In this document: piece after piece, positions 34,254 to 46,764 of the stretch
Layout of the letters: the number at the start of each line of letters is the position of its first letter
Position numbering within the stretch: the first letter of the stretch is position 1
DNA from: Garcia nutans
Lineage: Eukaryota; Streptophyta; Magnoliopsida; Malpighiales; Euphorbiaceae
Direction of reading: 5' to 3'
Assembly (NCBI GenBank): GCA_947685225.1
Contig: CANTUV010000062.1
Span: forward strand, 11,180,501 to 11,244,500
DNA length: 64,000 nt
Position numbers and translations under genes: made by a program
Notes under the pieces: generated by a model
The model's database searches: none
Seen by the model: the letters and a program-made list of their open reading frames with translations, nothing else
Told to the model about the DNA's origin: nothing

Positions 34254-36505
34254 TCTTAGAAGCTGAACTGCCTGAGATGGAGTGGGTAGTGAGTAGGTAC
34301 ACATAATTAGCTTTACTAGAAGAAGAAAATTTTTTTCAAAGTTTGATGGAACCGAAAATTCTCACCTCCATGTGAAGCAGTATATCACTGCTATGCAGTC
34401 TGCCCGAGCTACTAAGGCTCAAACTCTAAGATACTTCATGCTCTCACTGGATCCCATTATCCAAAATTGGTTCAATACCTTAGATGATGGCACACAAAAG
34501 AGTTGGGATTTACTATACAAGGCCTTCATCCAACAATATGGATATAATGCTGAATTGGAAGTTACTTTAATAGAGGTGAAGTCCATTAGACAAAGGCCGA
34601 ACGAGAACTTCGTGGACTATGTGAAGAGGTGGAGGAATAAGGCTGCATTGCTCAAGAGAAGGCCTGATGAATCTGATCAAATTAGAATGATTGTGAGAGG
34701 GGTATTACCTAGCCTTCGCGAAAAGATGTCTCATACACTCATTTGGGATTTCAAGGACCTTTTGCAAGCTGGTCTACAAATTGAAGAATGGGAAAGAGAG
34801 AAGAATTGCTTTTCAGCAAGAAGAAATGAGAAAGAAAACTATCAATCCAGTAACCAAGCATGCAAAAGGCAGTTAATGTTAATGATATTGGCCAAGGAGG
34901 AAGAAGGTAGTTTTCAGAATTGGGGAAGCCGCTGTCTTGGGTCCTCAATAAGTTACAAAAGAAAGGATTGTTACAGCCCTTAAATCCTTGTCATTTGCCT
35001 AACCCTCTCCCACCTAATTTTGACACCAAAGTATTTTGTCAATTTCATCAAATGCAAGCGCACGACATGGATAGATGTGTGAGGTTGAGGTATGAGATCT
35101 AGAATTTGATTGATAGTGGGAAGCTACCCAAGCCCAGCAAGCCAAACATCAAAGACAATCCACTGCCAAGGTTCAATAGAGTACCACCACCGGCGACCTT
35201 CTTGATTGGAGGAGGTTTGCATTAAAGTCTTGTCATGTCTTCTTTCCAAGATGTGGATGAAGAAGTAAGCAATGAAGAAGTGGTGTTTAGCAAAATTGAA
35301 CAAACTGTGGTTGAAAAAGAAGTAGCAATCTATGTTGTGAATGAGTTTTGGGATTCAAGCGATAGTGATGTTGATCTTGAACCCAAGAAGGAGGAATGGA
35401 CTTAGTCTGAGCTTGAAGAAGATGAAGTGATGAACACTAGATTTGATAAGCCTTATGCAAAGCCACCACCCAAGAAAGTAGAAACTAATAAAGGAAATGA
35501 AGCCAGAGTTGGGAAGAGAACCCAAGTAAGCATCAGTATTTGGGACTTATTGGCCACTTCCAAGAAGCACCGTGAAACTATAGCCACGGCCTTGGCTAGC
35601 ATGCCAATTTTCACCTCTATAACATCGGATGAGCTGGGTAAATTCATAAAAGATGAAGAAGTGATGAAGTATGAAGATATTTGAAAGAAGAACAAAGTTA
35701 ATATGGGAATGTTATTTTTTTCATATGCAGATTTACCGGAAGAGGGGAGAGATCACATCTATCCTCGCTTTCTCAAAGTAGAAATCAAAGGAAAAAGGAC
35801 TTCATGCGTGATGGTTGATGATGGGTCAGCCATAAATGTTTGTCCACTTAAAATATTGCCAAAACTAGCTATGTCAACAAGGGATCTAAGCCCAATCGAG
35901 GTAACCATTAGGGCTTATGACAATACTAAGAAGCATGCCGAGTGGACTTTCAAAGTTGTTGTGAAGGTTGTCCAATTGAATCTATTGTTGAATTTGTGAT
36001 TTTGGACATACCTGTTACTTTTGCTCTACTTTTGGGATGACCATGGTTTCATCCTTTTGGTGGAGTTCCTTCCACCCTTTATCGAAAGATTAAATTCCCT
36101 AATAGAGATGAGATGGTGGTCATCGAGGCCGAAGATAATGAGGTTGTTAATGCTCTAATGGTAGAGAGGCCTCTCAATGGTTTCCAAGTAGCTGCAATTT
36201 CTAATGATGAAGTAGTGGACTCCAAGGTCTTGAACATGATGAAAAACATGAGCTACCTTCCTGGTGCTGGTCTTAGAAAGGGCAAGGCCGGTATGACAAA
36301 GCTTTTAGATTTCAAGGCTCAAACTTCCAAGAAAGGGTTAGGGTATGAAGAAGCTAGCAAAGATGTTCATCCAAAGAAGAATGAGAAGATGAGCTTCCTA
36401 CCACTTAAAGAGATCTTTGTCAAAGCTCCAAACATGGGACCACTCTAAGGAAAGCCCGAGCCAATCAAGTTCATGGGAAAGTTGATCCCAAGTTTTGAGA
36501 TTTTT
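34254..36505 (+). mobile_element. rearranged Tat fragment: integrase end joined to gag and protease
   Basis: 34254-34325 equals the integrase end also found at 46415-46490 (AAGCTGAACTGCCTGAG, GTGGGTAGTGAGTAGGTA). At about 34325-34335 it jumps to gag (CAAAGTTTGATGGAACCGAA). Gag, an intact zinc-finger-like segment (FCQFHQMQAHDMDRCVRL), a linker and protease (VMVDDGSAINVCPL, about 35810) follow, with several stops. It ends abruptly near 36505 against the last bases of a Tat LTR. It is a deletion or recombination product, not a complete element. Confidence 0.85.
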
Positions 36506-36523
36506 GATAATCCCTGCTCACAG

Positions 36524-36541
36524 TGACGACTCCACTGGGGA
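36524..36541 (+). other. Tat element B primer binding site
   Basis: TGACGACTCCACTGGGGA differs from the Tat element A site at one base. It directly follows the LTR end CTCACA. Leader sequence similar to 15831-16140 follows. Confidence 0.85.
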
Positions 36542-36863
36542 TAAGAGAAGTTGATTCCATTGGTCTTTATATTATTATATTCTTTCTTATCATAATATTA
36601 TCCATTGTATCATATTATATTGCATCATGTGCGTGAGTTAGGATGCCCGTGTTACCTGTGTTGTGTTATATAAGGGATACTATACTTTTACTCAAGATAT
36701 GGAGATCGAGCATGACATAACCACTTATAGCCTTGTACCTTTTGGTATATACTTGCTATGGGAAGCTAAGCCTTTTAACCCAAAGACTAAACCTCGTGCA
36801 ATTGGCCTAGTTACTTTCCTTAGATTTTTACCCCAAATGCATGTTGTTTAACTATGGTTAATT

Positions 36864-37503
36864 TGATAGAGACGTCACAAGGCTACATGCAACATTTTGT
36901 TGAAGAGGAGCTGAAGGTGCACGATATGGCTGATCAAGGATGCAAATTGGAGCATATTTGGCTCAAGTCACTAGTTGGGCTTATTTATAGTTAAATAATT
37001 AGCTGAACTTGTTATTTTAATATGTATTAAGGCCCACTAGTTATGCTCATTTAAAAAGTAAGGGCCCTGTTTGTTTGGTATTAAATTAGGACTTTGATTA
37101 CTTTATTATTTCTTAAAATTTGATTAGAAAGCCAAACGCTACTTAATAACCCTAATTAGGGTTTAGCTATTTATATCTCATTTAGGGTTGTAAGACAGGA
37201 GTTTTGAAGTTTTGGACGAATTTATTAACCTAAAGCCGAATTGCTTTTATCTTTGTGTTCATGCTTGAATACATGCTTCAGAAACATTCAAGTAGTTTGA
37301 TCAACTTTCTTGTGGAGTGTTTCGAATCTGGGATTTAGGAACTGACTTGTTTCGAAATCTTGGATCTTGATCAATTCAAGGTAATCTGAAATCTAACCTA
37401 ATCCTTGCGGGTTGTACTGAATTCGACTAGGAGTTTTCAAGTTAATGCTGTGGGGGTTCGAAATCAAGGGGTTCTCAGGCTTATTCTTGGAGGTTCCGTA
37501 TCA
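36864..37503 (+). repeat. 5' LTR of the short non-autonomous element
   Basis: 640 bp. It differs from the 3' LTR at only a handful of positions, so the insertion is probably among the youngest in the window. Confidence 0.92.
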
Positions 37504-38283
37504 TTTGGTATCAGAGCTAGCGCTCTAGATCAGGTTTTATCCCTATCAATTTCGAATTCTTTGTTTATTTCGTTTCTTCTTTTGTTATTTGCGTTTTCGT
37601 TACTTTGATCCAATTGTTGAATTCGTTCTCTTGTTTTCCTTGTTCCTCTGAATTGTTTTCTTTGTGGGTTATTTTCATTTTTGTTTTCTTCACCTGTTAT
37701 TTGCATTTTTGTTTTTCTTTGTGGGTTATTTTCGTTTTCGTTTTCATAAAACCTAAATTCGAAATTCAGGGAAAGTGTTCTAAATCCGAATCTTGTTCTT
37801 GTTAATCATTCTGATTCAGTTTCGAAATTCAAAGAAAATGCTTCAAAATCGATCTTGTTCTTGTTACCTGATTGAAAAAAAAAAGTTTTGTGGTGTGAAC
37901 TAGGGCTGCCCTTCAAAAGAGATAGTGAGAGGGAGCAAAAAAAAAAGAGTATAAAATCACTTCAAGAAAAATTTTTCGTTTTCCTTGTTATTTAGGTGCT
38001 AAGGGTCGAATCTAGGTGGGTTAGAAGTAACTGAATTTTTTTTTTCACGAAATTTCAGATTTTGGGATACTACACACGGAAGGCTATTTGAGTTGTTTCA
38101 TAAAGTGTGATTCACCTAAGAACGTAAAAGATATCAGCTTGAGAGGTGTGAGCTGAACCGTGAGTGATTTCATATATTGAGTGAAACACGAGAGACCAAC
38201 CTTCATCTATTGAGTGTAAACACGTGAGGGAGTGTTGTGAGGCCTTTTTATTTGTTTTGTGCTAACCTTTTATTGCAGGAAAC

Positions 38284-39210
38284 ATGTCTGGAAGAGATGC
38301 AGGTGTTCAGATTGATCCAGCTCGATTGCGTGAGGCGCAACAAGCTGAATTTACACGTTTACACCGTGCTATGGATACCATAACAGAAAGATTGGAGCGC
38401 ATGGATTTGAGGTTGCAGAGTGTTGAAAGAGCCACATTGGAGCGCAATGAGAGGCGAAGAGGTGGCAGAAATCAAATGCAGCAACCTGAACATTTCTATA
38501 GGAGTATCATGCAGAGACTTTAGGCTATCAAGGAAGGAAGTAAAAGTGTTGATGATTACTACAAAGAAAGGGAGAATTTGAAGGTTGAAGATAGCAATGA
38601 AGAAGAACTAATTTATGCAGAAGAGATTGTTGATGGTAGTGATTTGTTAATGTCATCCGAGGCTGTTTATGGTGATACTTCTTTTCAGGGTGATATTGAA
38701 GATCCTACTTTAGAGATTATTGGTGAAGATTCATCACTATAATCAAAAGAAGCTGCTACTTTTCAACAAGACATTCCAAAGTTGGAAACTTTTGAAGAAA
38801 TATTGAAGGAAGAAATTGATATGCTTGGGTTAGAAGTACAACTAAAAGAAGAAGCAAGAAAAATAAAACTTTATACTCCCACCATTCATGATTGCCTGTC
38901 TGTTGCAAACATGGAATTTATTTTGCCTAACAATGATTGTGATGTTTATGAAATAAAATTTCAGGTTCTTCAAATTGATGACATGCCACAAGTAATTGGA
39001 GTGAAATTACAAAGTTGCTTTTCTTTACTACTTCATCATTTTAAAACTCGAGGACGAGTTTTCTCCAACAAAGGGGGAATGATAGAGACGTCACAAGGCT
39101 ACATGCAACATTTTGTTGAAGAGGAGCTGAAGGTGCACGATATGGCTGATCAAGGATGCAAATTGGAGCATATTTGGCTCAAGTCACTCGTTGGGCTTAT
39201 TTATAGTTAA
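38284..39210 (+). pseudogene. gag-fusion ORF of the short non-autonomous element
   Basis: One frame of 309 codons runs from MSGRDAGVQIDPARLREAQ to its stop inside the 3' LTR, broken only by stops at 38521 and 38740. The first 80 residues contain a coiled-coil stretch (MDTITERLERMDLRLQSVER). The next part has the gag-like phrase EGSKSVDDYYKERENL. The rest is acidic and unrecognised, with a pol-terminus-like end (FKTRGRVFSNKGG) that overlaps the polypurine tract. It looks like a gag start and a polyprotein end brought together by internal deletion, with an unidentified middle. The consistent frame suggests it coded until recently. Confidence 0.6.
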
Positions 39211-39718
39211 ATAATTAGTTGAACTTGTTATTTTAATATGTATTAAGGCCCACTAGTTATGCTCATTTAAAAAGTAAGGGCCTGTTTGTTTGGTATTAAA
39301 TTAGGACTTTGATTACTTTATTATTTCTTAAAATTTGATTAGAAAGCCAAACGCTACTTAATAACCCTAATTAGGGTTTAGCTATTTATATCTCATTTAG
39401 GGTTGTAAGACAGGAGTTTTGAAGTTTTGGACGAATTTATTAACCTAAAGCCGAATTGCTTTTATCTTTGTGTTCTTGCTTGAATACATGCTTCAGAAAC
39501 ATTCAAGTAGTTTGATCAACTTTCTTGTGGAGTGTTTTGAATATGGGATTTAGGAACTGACTTGTTTCGAAATCTTGGATCTTGATCAATTCAAGGTAAT
39601 ATGAAATCTAACCTAATCCTTGGGGGTTGTACCGAATTCGACTAGGGGTTTTCAAGTTAATGCTGTGGGGGCTCGAAATCAAGGGGTTCTCAGGCTTATT
39701 CTTGGAGGTTCCGTATCA
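39080..39718 (+). repeat. 3' LTR of the short non-autonomous element
   Basis: 639 bp, matching 36864-37503. It is preceded by the polypurine tract at about 39070-39079. Confidence 0.92.
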
Positions 39719-40551
39719 TTTTTATCTTGGTTTAAGTCATGGCTTATTTGGTTTATTTTTTTTAATATGACCTAAGTACATTGTAAGCTCAAAATAAATT
39801 TCAAAAGCCTAAAGCTATTTTCAAACTTTTCAAGATGGTCTTTGGAGATAAAATTTTTTTAAAAAATAAATCAAAAATTTTTTTCTCATGACCCAAATAC
39901 AAAGCCCAAAATTCATTTTTTCTAAAATATTTTTACAATGGGCTTAGAAACAAAATTATTTTCATACCCTTTTGAAAGAGCTTACGAATATTTAGGTCAA
40001 TTATGGAAATACCAAAAATCAATTGTGAGCCTAGTTTATACTAAGAATTATTAATCATGGGCTTGTTTTTGGCATGAATCATTAGTTACTGTTTCAAGTG
40101 AGAAATCTAATTATAATAATCCTCTTAGTTTAGTTTTAATCCAATAAAGCAAAAAAAGCTACTTTAGTTAGTTGAATGGATTAAAACCTAATTAATGAGA
40201 ATTATCATGAATTGATTTCCATTTTTGAAAATATAACTATTGGTTAAAACGTTCGAGGGAAATTATTCGAAAATAAGATACCCCATGTTGGTATTTTGTT
40301 AGCCATATACCTAGGAAAAGAGACTCGCCATTCCGTGTGTAGAAGTTATAAGGTTGGAAGGGACGTTCTACTTATCTTTGTTTATTGTTTATGCATACAC
40401 GCATACATGCATACATACATTTGCATCACATATCATTAATCCTTTCTAGCTTATAGCTCTGGCTTACAACAGTTCAAAAGCTTATGACAATCTGATCTAC
40501 GCCGAAGATGAAGAATCCAACAGTGACTCAATCACTTTTTCACCAAAAGCA

Positions 40552-43500
40552 ATGGAGCCCGAACAAATTCAAAGAATGATGGACGACACCCTCAATACTA
40601 AAATGGAAGAACTAAAGGGGACCCTAGCTAAAATCATGAAGAGTCAAATGACTACAATGCTTGGGCACACTGTTGAAGCATCCGCAAGCACCGAGAAAGA
40701 TAAGGGAAAGGCTAAAGTTGGTGAAGTAGCTTTTGATGATGACAGGGTAGTCGTCGATGATGATGATGACTGGGCTCAATACTTGCAAGATCCTCAAGAC
40801 AAGAAGAAGGAGCTGAAGGTTGTTGAAAGATCAGTTGTGGAGAAAACTGAAACTTCAGATGTTGAGAAGATGATTACTGACCTGGAAAAGAAATTTGAAA
40901 AGAAGTTGAAAACTGAAGAAATGTCCGAGGTTGACAAATTGTTTGAGGTAGATGAAGAAGTTTCATACAAGTTCAATGCCATCCTTTGCAAAGTTTGATG
41001 GAACTAAAAATCCTCACCTCCATGTGAAGTAGTATATCACTGCTAAGCAGTCTGCTCGAGCTACTAAGGCTCAAACTCTAAAGTAGTTCATGCTCTCACT
41101 GGATCCCATTATCCAAAATTGGTTTAATACCTTAGATGATGGCACACAAAAGAGTTGGGATCTGCTATACAAGGGCTTCATCCAACAATATACATACAAT
41201 GCTGAATTGAAAGTTACTTTAATAGAGGTGGAGTCCATTAGACAAAGGCCGAACGAGAACTTCGTAGACTATGTGAAGAGGTAGAGGAATAAGGTTGCAT
41301 TGCTCAAGAGAAGGCCTGATGAATCTAATCAAATTAGAATGATTGTAAGAGGGGTATTACCTATCCTTCGCGAAAGGATGTCTCATACACTCATTCGGAA
41401 TTTCAAGGGCCTTTTGCAAGCTGGTCCACAAATTGAAGAATGGAAAAGAGAGAAGAACCGCTTTTTAGTAAGAAGAAATGAGAAAGGAAACTACCAGTCT
41501 GGTAACCAAGGCATGCAAAAGGCAGTTAATGTTAATGCTATTGGCCAAGGAGGAAGAAGGCAGTTTTCAAAATTGGGGAAGCCACTATCTTGGGTCCTCA
41601 ATAAGCTATAAAAGAAGGTATTGTTACAACTCTTAAATCCTCGTCCTTTCCTTGATCCTCTCAAATGCAAGGGCACGACATGGATAGATGTGTGAGGTTG
41701 AGGCATGAGATCCCGAATTTAATTGATAGTGGGAAGCTACCCAAGCCCAACAAGCCAAACATCAAAGACAATCCACTGCCAAGGTTCAATAGAGTACCAC
41801 CACCGGCGACCTTTATGATTGGAGGAGGTTTGCATGAAAGTTTTGTCATGTCTTCTTTTCAAGATGTGGATGAAGAAGTAAGCAATGAAGAAGTGGTGTT
41901 TAGAAAAATTGAACAAATTGTGGTTGAAAAAGAAGTAGAAATCTATGTTGTGCATGAGTTTTGGGATTCAAGCGATAGTGATGATGATCTTGAAACCAAG
42001 AAGGAGGAATGGACTTGGCCCGAGCCTGAAGAAGATGAAGTGATGAACACTAGATCTGATAAGCCTTATGCAAGGCCACTACCCAAGGAAATAGAAGCTA
42101 ATAAAGGAAAGGAAGCTGAAGTTGGGAATAAAGAAGAGGAAGATGACACTGTGCTTAAGTAGTTAAAGAGAACCCAAGCAAGCTTCAGTATTTGGGACTT
42201 ATTGGCCACTTCCAAGAAGCATTGTGAAACTATAGCCAAGGCCTTGACTAGCATGCCAATTTCCACCTCTATAACACCGGATGAGCTGGGTAAATTCATA
42301 AAAGATGAAGAAGTGATGAAGTGTGAAGATATTCGAAAGAAGAGAAAAGTTAATATGGGAATGGTATCTTTTTCAGATGTGGATTTACTGGAAGAGGGGA
42401 GGGATCACATCCGTCCTCTCTTTATCAAAGTAGAAATCAAAGGAAAAAGGACTCCATGTGTGATGGTTGATGATGGATCTGCCATAAATATTTATCAACT
42501 TAAAATATTGCCAAAATTAGCTATGTCAATAGGGATCTAAGCCCAACCGAGGTAACCATTAGGGCTTATGACAATACCAAGAGGCATACCGAGGGGACTT
42601 TCAAAGCTGTTGTGAAGGTTGGTCCAATTGAATCTATTATTAAATTTGTAGTTTTGGACATACCTGTTACTTTTGCTCTGCTTTTGGGACAACCATGGTT
42701 TCATCCTCTTGGTGGAGTTTCTTCCACCCTTCATCAAAAGATTAAATTCCCTAACGGAGATGAGATGGTGGTCATCGAGGCTGAAGATAATGAGGTTGTT
42801 AATGCTCTAATGGTAGAGAGGCCTCTCAATGGTTTCCAAGTAGCTGTGATTTTTGATGATGAAGTAGTGGACTCCAAGGTCTTGAACATGATAAAAAAAA
42901 CATGAGCTACCTTCCTTGTGCTGGTCTTGGAAAGGGCAAGGCCGGTATGACAAAGCTTTCATATTTCAAGACTCAAACTTCCAAGAAAGGGTTAGGGTAT
43001 GAAGAAGCTAGCAAAGATGTTCATCCAAAGAAGAGTGAGAAGATGAGTTTCCCAACATTTAAAGAGATCTTTGTCAAAGCTCCAAACATGGGACCACTCC
43101 AAGGAAAGCCTGAGCCAATCATGTTCAAGGGAAAGTTGATCCCGAGTATTGAGATTTTTGCTGATGTTGCCGAGTTAGTGGAACAAGTGAAAATAGAGCT
43201 CACTCTGCCAGTAGACAAGGAGCCTAATCCGAAAGAAGAGAAGAAAGTTGTCCTGAAAGTCGAAAAGACTCCAGAGGAGATTACTACCCTGGTTGAAGAG
43301 AAATTTGAAAATGTTCTGCTTTATGATTTTGAGAACAATGATTTTGATTTTGATTTTAATTTGTTTGCTTTGTATGAGGATGATAATGTTTTCTTTTCTA
43401 AAATGAATGCAATAAAGTCTGATTTTGCTTTCTTGTGTGATGTTTCTCCTGATGGTTGCATACATTCAAATAGTGGTTACATGAGCATCTTTAATATTAA

Positions 43501-46500
43501 CTCTGTTGATACACAATCATTAAATTTGGGAACAACCGAAAATCCTAAAAACATTAGCATAGCATCGAACTTACTCCTGATGAGAGAGAGAGAGTTGAAA
43601 AAATATTTAAAAAATATGAAGAAGTATTTGCTTGGTCTTATGAGAATATGCCTAGAATAGATCGAGACATAGCCGAGCATCTGATCCCTACTTACACTCA
43701 CATGAAACTTGTCAAAAAAAAGCTTAGGCGGTTAAGACTTGAATGGGCTAAATTGGTTAAAGAAGAAGTCACTAAACAAATACATGTAAAGTTTCTTAAA
43801 GTAATAGATTATCCAGATTGGCTAGCCAACATAGTGTCCATACCAAAGAAAGATGGAAGAATTAGGGTCTGTGTGGACTATAGAGATTTAAACAAAGCTT
43901 CCCCTAAAGATGATTTTTCTTTAACCCATATAGATGTCATTATTGATAGTTTAGCCTCTAGCGTGCTACACTCGTTTATAGATGGATTTTTTGGATACAA
44001 CCAAGTGTTAATGGCCCAAGAGGATAAAGCCAAAACTGCTTTTATTACTACACGGGATATATTTTTTTATAGGGTAATGCCGTTTGGATTAAAGAATGCT
44101 GGAGCAACTTATTAAACGATGGCCACCACATTATTTCATGATATGATGCATAAAGAAGTCAAAGTGTATGTTAATGATATAATGGTGAAGTTGGACACAA
44201 GGGAGCAACACTTCCAAAATCTAGAATTATTCTTCGAGAGAGCAGTGAAGTATAAGCCAAGGTTAAACCCAAAGAAGTATGTATTTGGGGTTACCTCAAG
44301 CAAGTTATTAGGACATGTGATTGGTCCAAATGACATTGAGATTGACCCTGACAAGGTTAAGGCGATCAGGGATATGCCAACTCCTAAGACAAAGAGAGAA
44401 GTTCAGGGGTTTATTAGATGATTACAGTACATTAGCAGGTTTATAGCAAAGCTTACCACAATCTGTGAACATATCTTCAAATTGCTTAAAAAGAATCAGC
44501 CAGTCATGTGGAATGAAGAGTGTCAAAAGGCCTTTCAGCACATAAAGGAGTATCTACTAAATCTACCTATCTTGAAACCACCTAAACCCGGTAAACCCTT
44601 GTTACTATATTTAGCAGTAGAAGAAGAGTCAATAGGAGCCATGCTAGCCCAAGCAGATGAATCAAGGATTGAGCATGCAGTCTATTATTTGAGTAGAAAG
44701 CTTCTACCTTATGAAATCAAGTATAGTATCATTGAAAAGACCTGTATAGTTGTGGTTTGGTCTTCTAAGAAGTTGCAGCATTAATTTCAATCTTATAGTG
44801 TGCAAGCAATTTCTAGGTTGGATCCGGTGAAGTACTTAAGAGAGACACCCTCTTTGATTGAGAAGTATGGGAGATGGTTGATAATATTGGAAGAATTTGA
44901 GATTGAGTATGTAACTAGGAAAACAATCAAAGGTAGAACGGTGGCAGAATTCCTGGCCCAACAACTATTATCGGATAGCAAAGAGGTAATCTTGAAATTT
45001 TTCGATGAACATTTAGAAGCCATAGAAGTACAAGGATGAAAAATGTATTTTGACGGAGCAGTGAATAGGAAAGGAGCAGGTTTGGGAGTCATACTAGAAT
45101 CGCCCGAAGGGGAACTTATCCCTTTAGCCAAGAAGTTAAAGTTCAGGGTGACCAATAATATGGTGCAGTATTAAGCATGTATCTTTGGTTTGGAAATCCT
45201 GATGATTATGAAAGTGGATAAGGTGCAAGTCTTTGGAGATTCATTAATAGTAGTATCCCAAGTAAATGGAGAGTGGGAGTTAAAAGAAGAGAAGTTAAAA
45301 CCATACCACCATTACTTGACCATGATGAAGAAGAACTTTAAGGAGTGCAAGTTTATACACCTACCAAGAGAAGAAAACCAGATGGCCCACCCCTAGCCAA
45401 ATTGGCTTCGGTATGGAAAAATCCTGTCAACTTATTCCTTAAGCCTCTGATTTTGACCAGTTCATCAACTCCTTGTTATGAATATGAGACAATCATGAAA
45501 ATTGATATAGACCATGATGTGTGGTATGACACTATAAGGCAATTTTTAGAGGAGAAGGAATACCCGTTCGGAGCAACAAAGAAAGAAAGAAGAGCCATAA
45601 GACGATGGTCCTTATGATACATCACCTTTCATGGAGAGTTGTATCGAAGATGGCCTAATAGGGTGCACTTAAGATGCTTAAGGAAGCTTGAAGTGGAGCA
45701 TATTATGTCAGAAATACGTGCAGAAAGTTGCAGTCCACATAAGAGTGGTTTAGCCCTAGTTAAGAAGATAATTCGACAAGGTTACTATTGGCTGACCATG
45801 GAGAGAGATTGCATTGAGTTTGTGAAGAAGTGTCAGCAATGTCAGAGGTATGGTAATTTGAATCACATGCCTCCTGGAGAATTTCATTTATGTCTTCACC
45901 CAGGCCATTCGCAACTTGGGGGATTGATATTATAGGAGAGATACATCCGATAGCCTCAAATGGTCACCGTTTCATTGTAGTAGTGGTAGATTATTTTTCA
46001 AAATGGGTCAAAGCCAAATCTTTCAACAAACTAGGGGCAAGACAAATGGCTAGATTTATTCAAAATAATCTCACCTGCAGGTATGGGGTCCCGCACAGTG
46101 TGATATCGGACAATAGGATATAGTTTCAAGGTATAGTTAAGGACTTATTCTTGAAATACCAAATCCATCATCACCGATCCTCCCCTTATAGACCGAAGGC
46201 TAATAGTGTGATAGAAGCAACAAACAACATAATTAAACAGATTTTGTCCAAGATGATGAAGACATACAAGGATTGGTCAGAGATACTTCCTTTTGCTTTG
46301 TGGGGATACAAAACAAGTGTACGAACGCCGACTGAAATGACACCGTTCTCTTTGGTTTACGGGATGGAGGCAATGTTGCCAATTAAAATTGAGATCAAGT
46401 CATTAAGAGTGGTCTTAAAGCTGAACTGCCTGAGACAAAGTGGGTAGTGAGTAGGTATACACATTTAGCTTTACTAGAAGAGAGGAGGTTAAAAGCACTG

Positions 46501-46764
46501 TATCATCATCAACTATATCAAAGAAAGATAGCTCGAGCCTACAATAGAAGGGTTAAGATCAAAAAGCTCAGAGTCGGCGACTTAGTGTTGAAGCAATATA
46601 AACCTAATGTATCTGATCTAAAAGGAAAATTTAGGCCTAGCTGGGAAGGACCATATGTTGTGAAACAAGTCATGAACAAAGGTATAGTCAAGTTATCAGA
46701 CATGGATGGAAATGAGTTTAGTGAGCCAGTGAATTTTGATAGGTTGAAGAGGTTTTATTTATAA
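40552..46764 (+). pseudogene. Tat element B gag-pol with RT, RNase H, second (aRNH) RNase H and integrase
   Basis: Order: gag (start MEPEQIQRMMDDTLNT, with an acidic stretch and a coiled coil); a zinc-finger-like segment missing its first half (near 41660); protease VMVDDGSAINI (about 42460); RT with IRVCVDYRDLNKASPKDDF, FIDGFFGYNQ and YVNDIMVK (about 44166); RNase H (AVYYLSRKLLPYE); a second RNase H (MYFDGAVNRKGAGLGVIL, about 45043, and FIHLPREENQMA); integrase with H-H-C-C (HKSG, CQQCQRYG), WGIDIIGE, SDNRI and NSVIEATN; and the terminal KLRVGDLVLKQY. Many stops and frameshifts. The second RNase H defines the Tat lineage. YVND in place of YVDD loses a catalytic aspartate. Confidence 0.92.

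Larger units (their letters stand above)
36864..39718 (+). mobile_element. short non-autonomous LTR retrotransposon, 2855 bp
   Basis: LTRs at 36864-37503 and 39080-39718 (640 and 639 bp) are nearly identical, from TGATAGAGACGTCACAAGG to GGTTCCGTATCA. A primer site TGGTATCAGAGC (37506-37517, initiator Met) and a polypurine tract AAAGGGGGAA before the 3' LTR are present. It splits the Tat element B leader between GGTTAATT and ATCTTGG; comparison with 16125-16140 shows the empty site. The flanking 5 bp do not form a perfect duplication. It encodes no pol. Confidence 0.9.

Noticed and set aside
36864..36868. Clean 5-bp target duplication for the short LTR element
   Set aside because: Left flank TAATT and right flank TTTTT do not match well; insertion is supported instead by the empty site in Tat element A.
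37405..37805. Plus-strand ORFs over the LTR and leader of the short element
   Set aside because: They cross the LTR edge and primer site and are T-rich noncoding leader.
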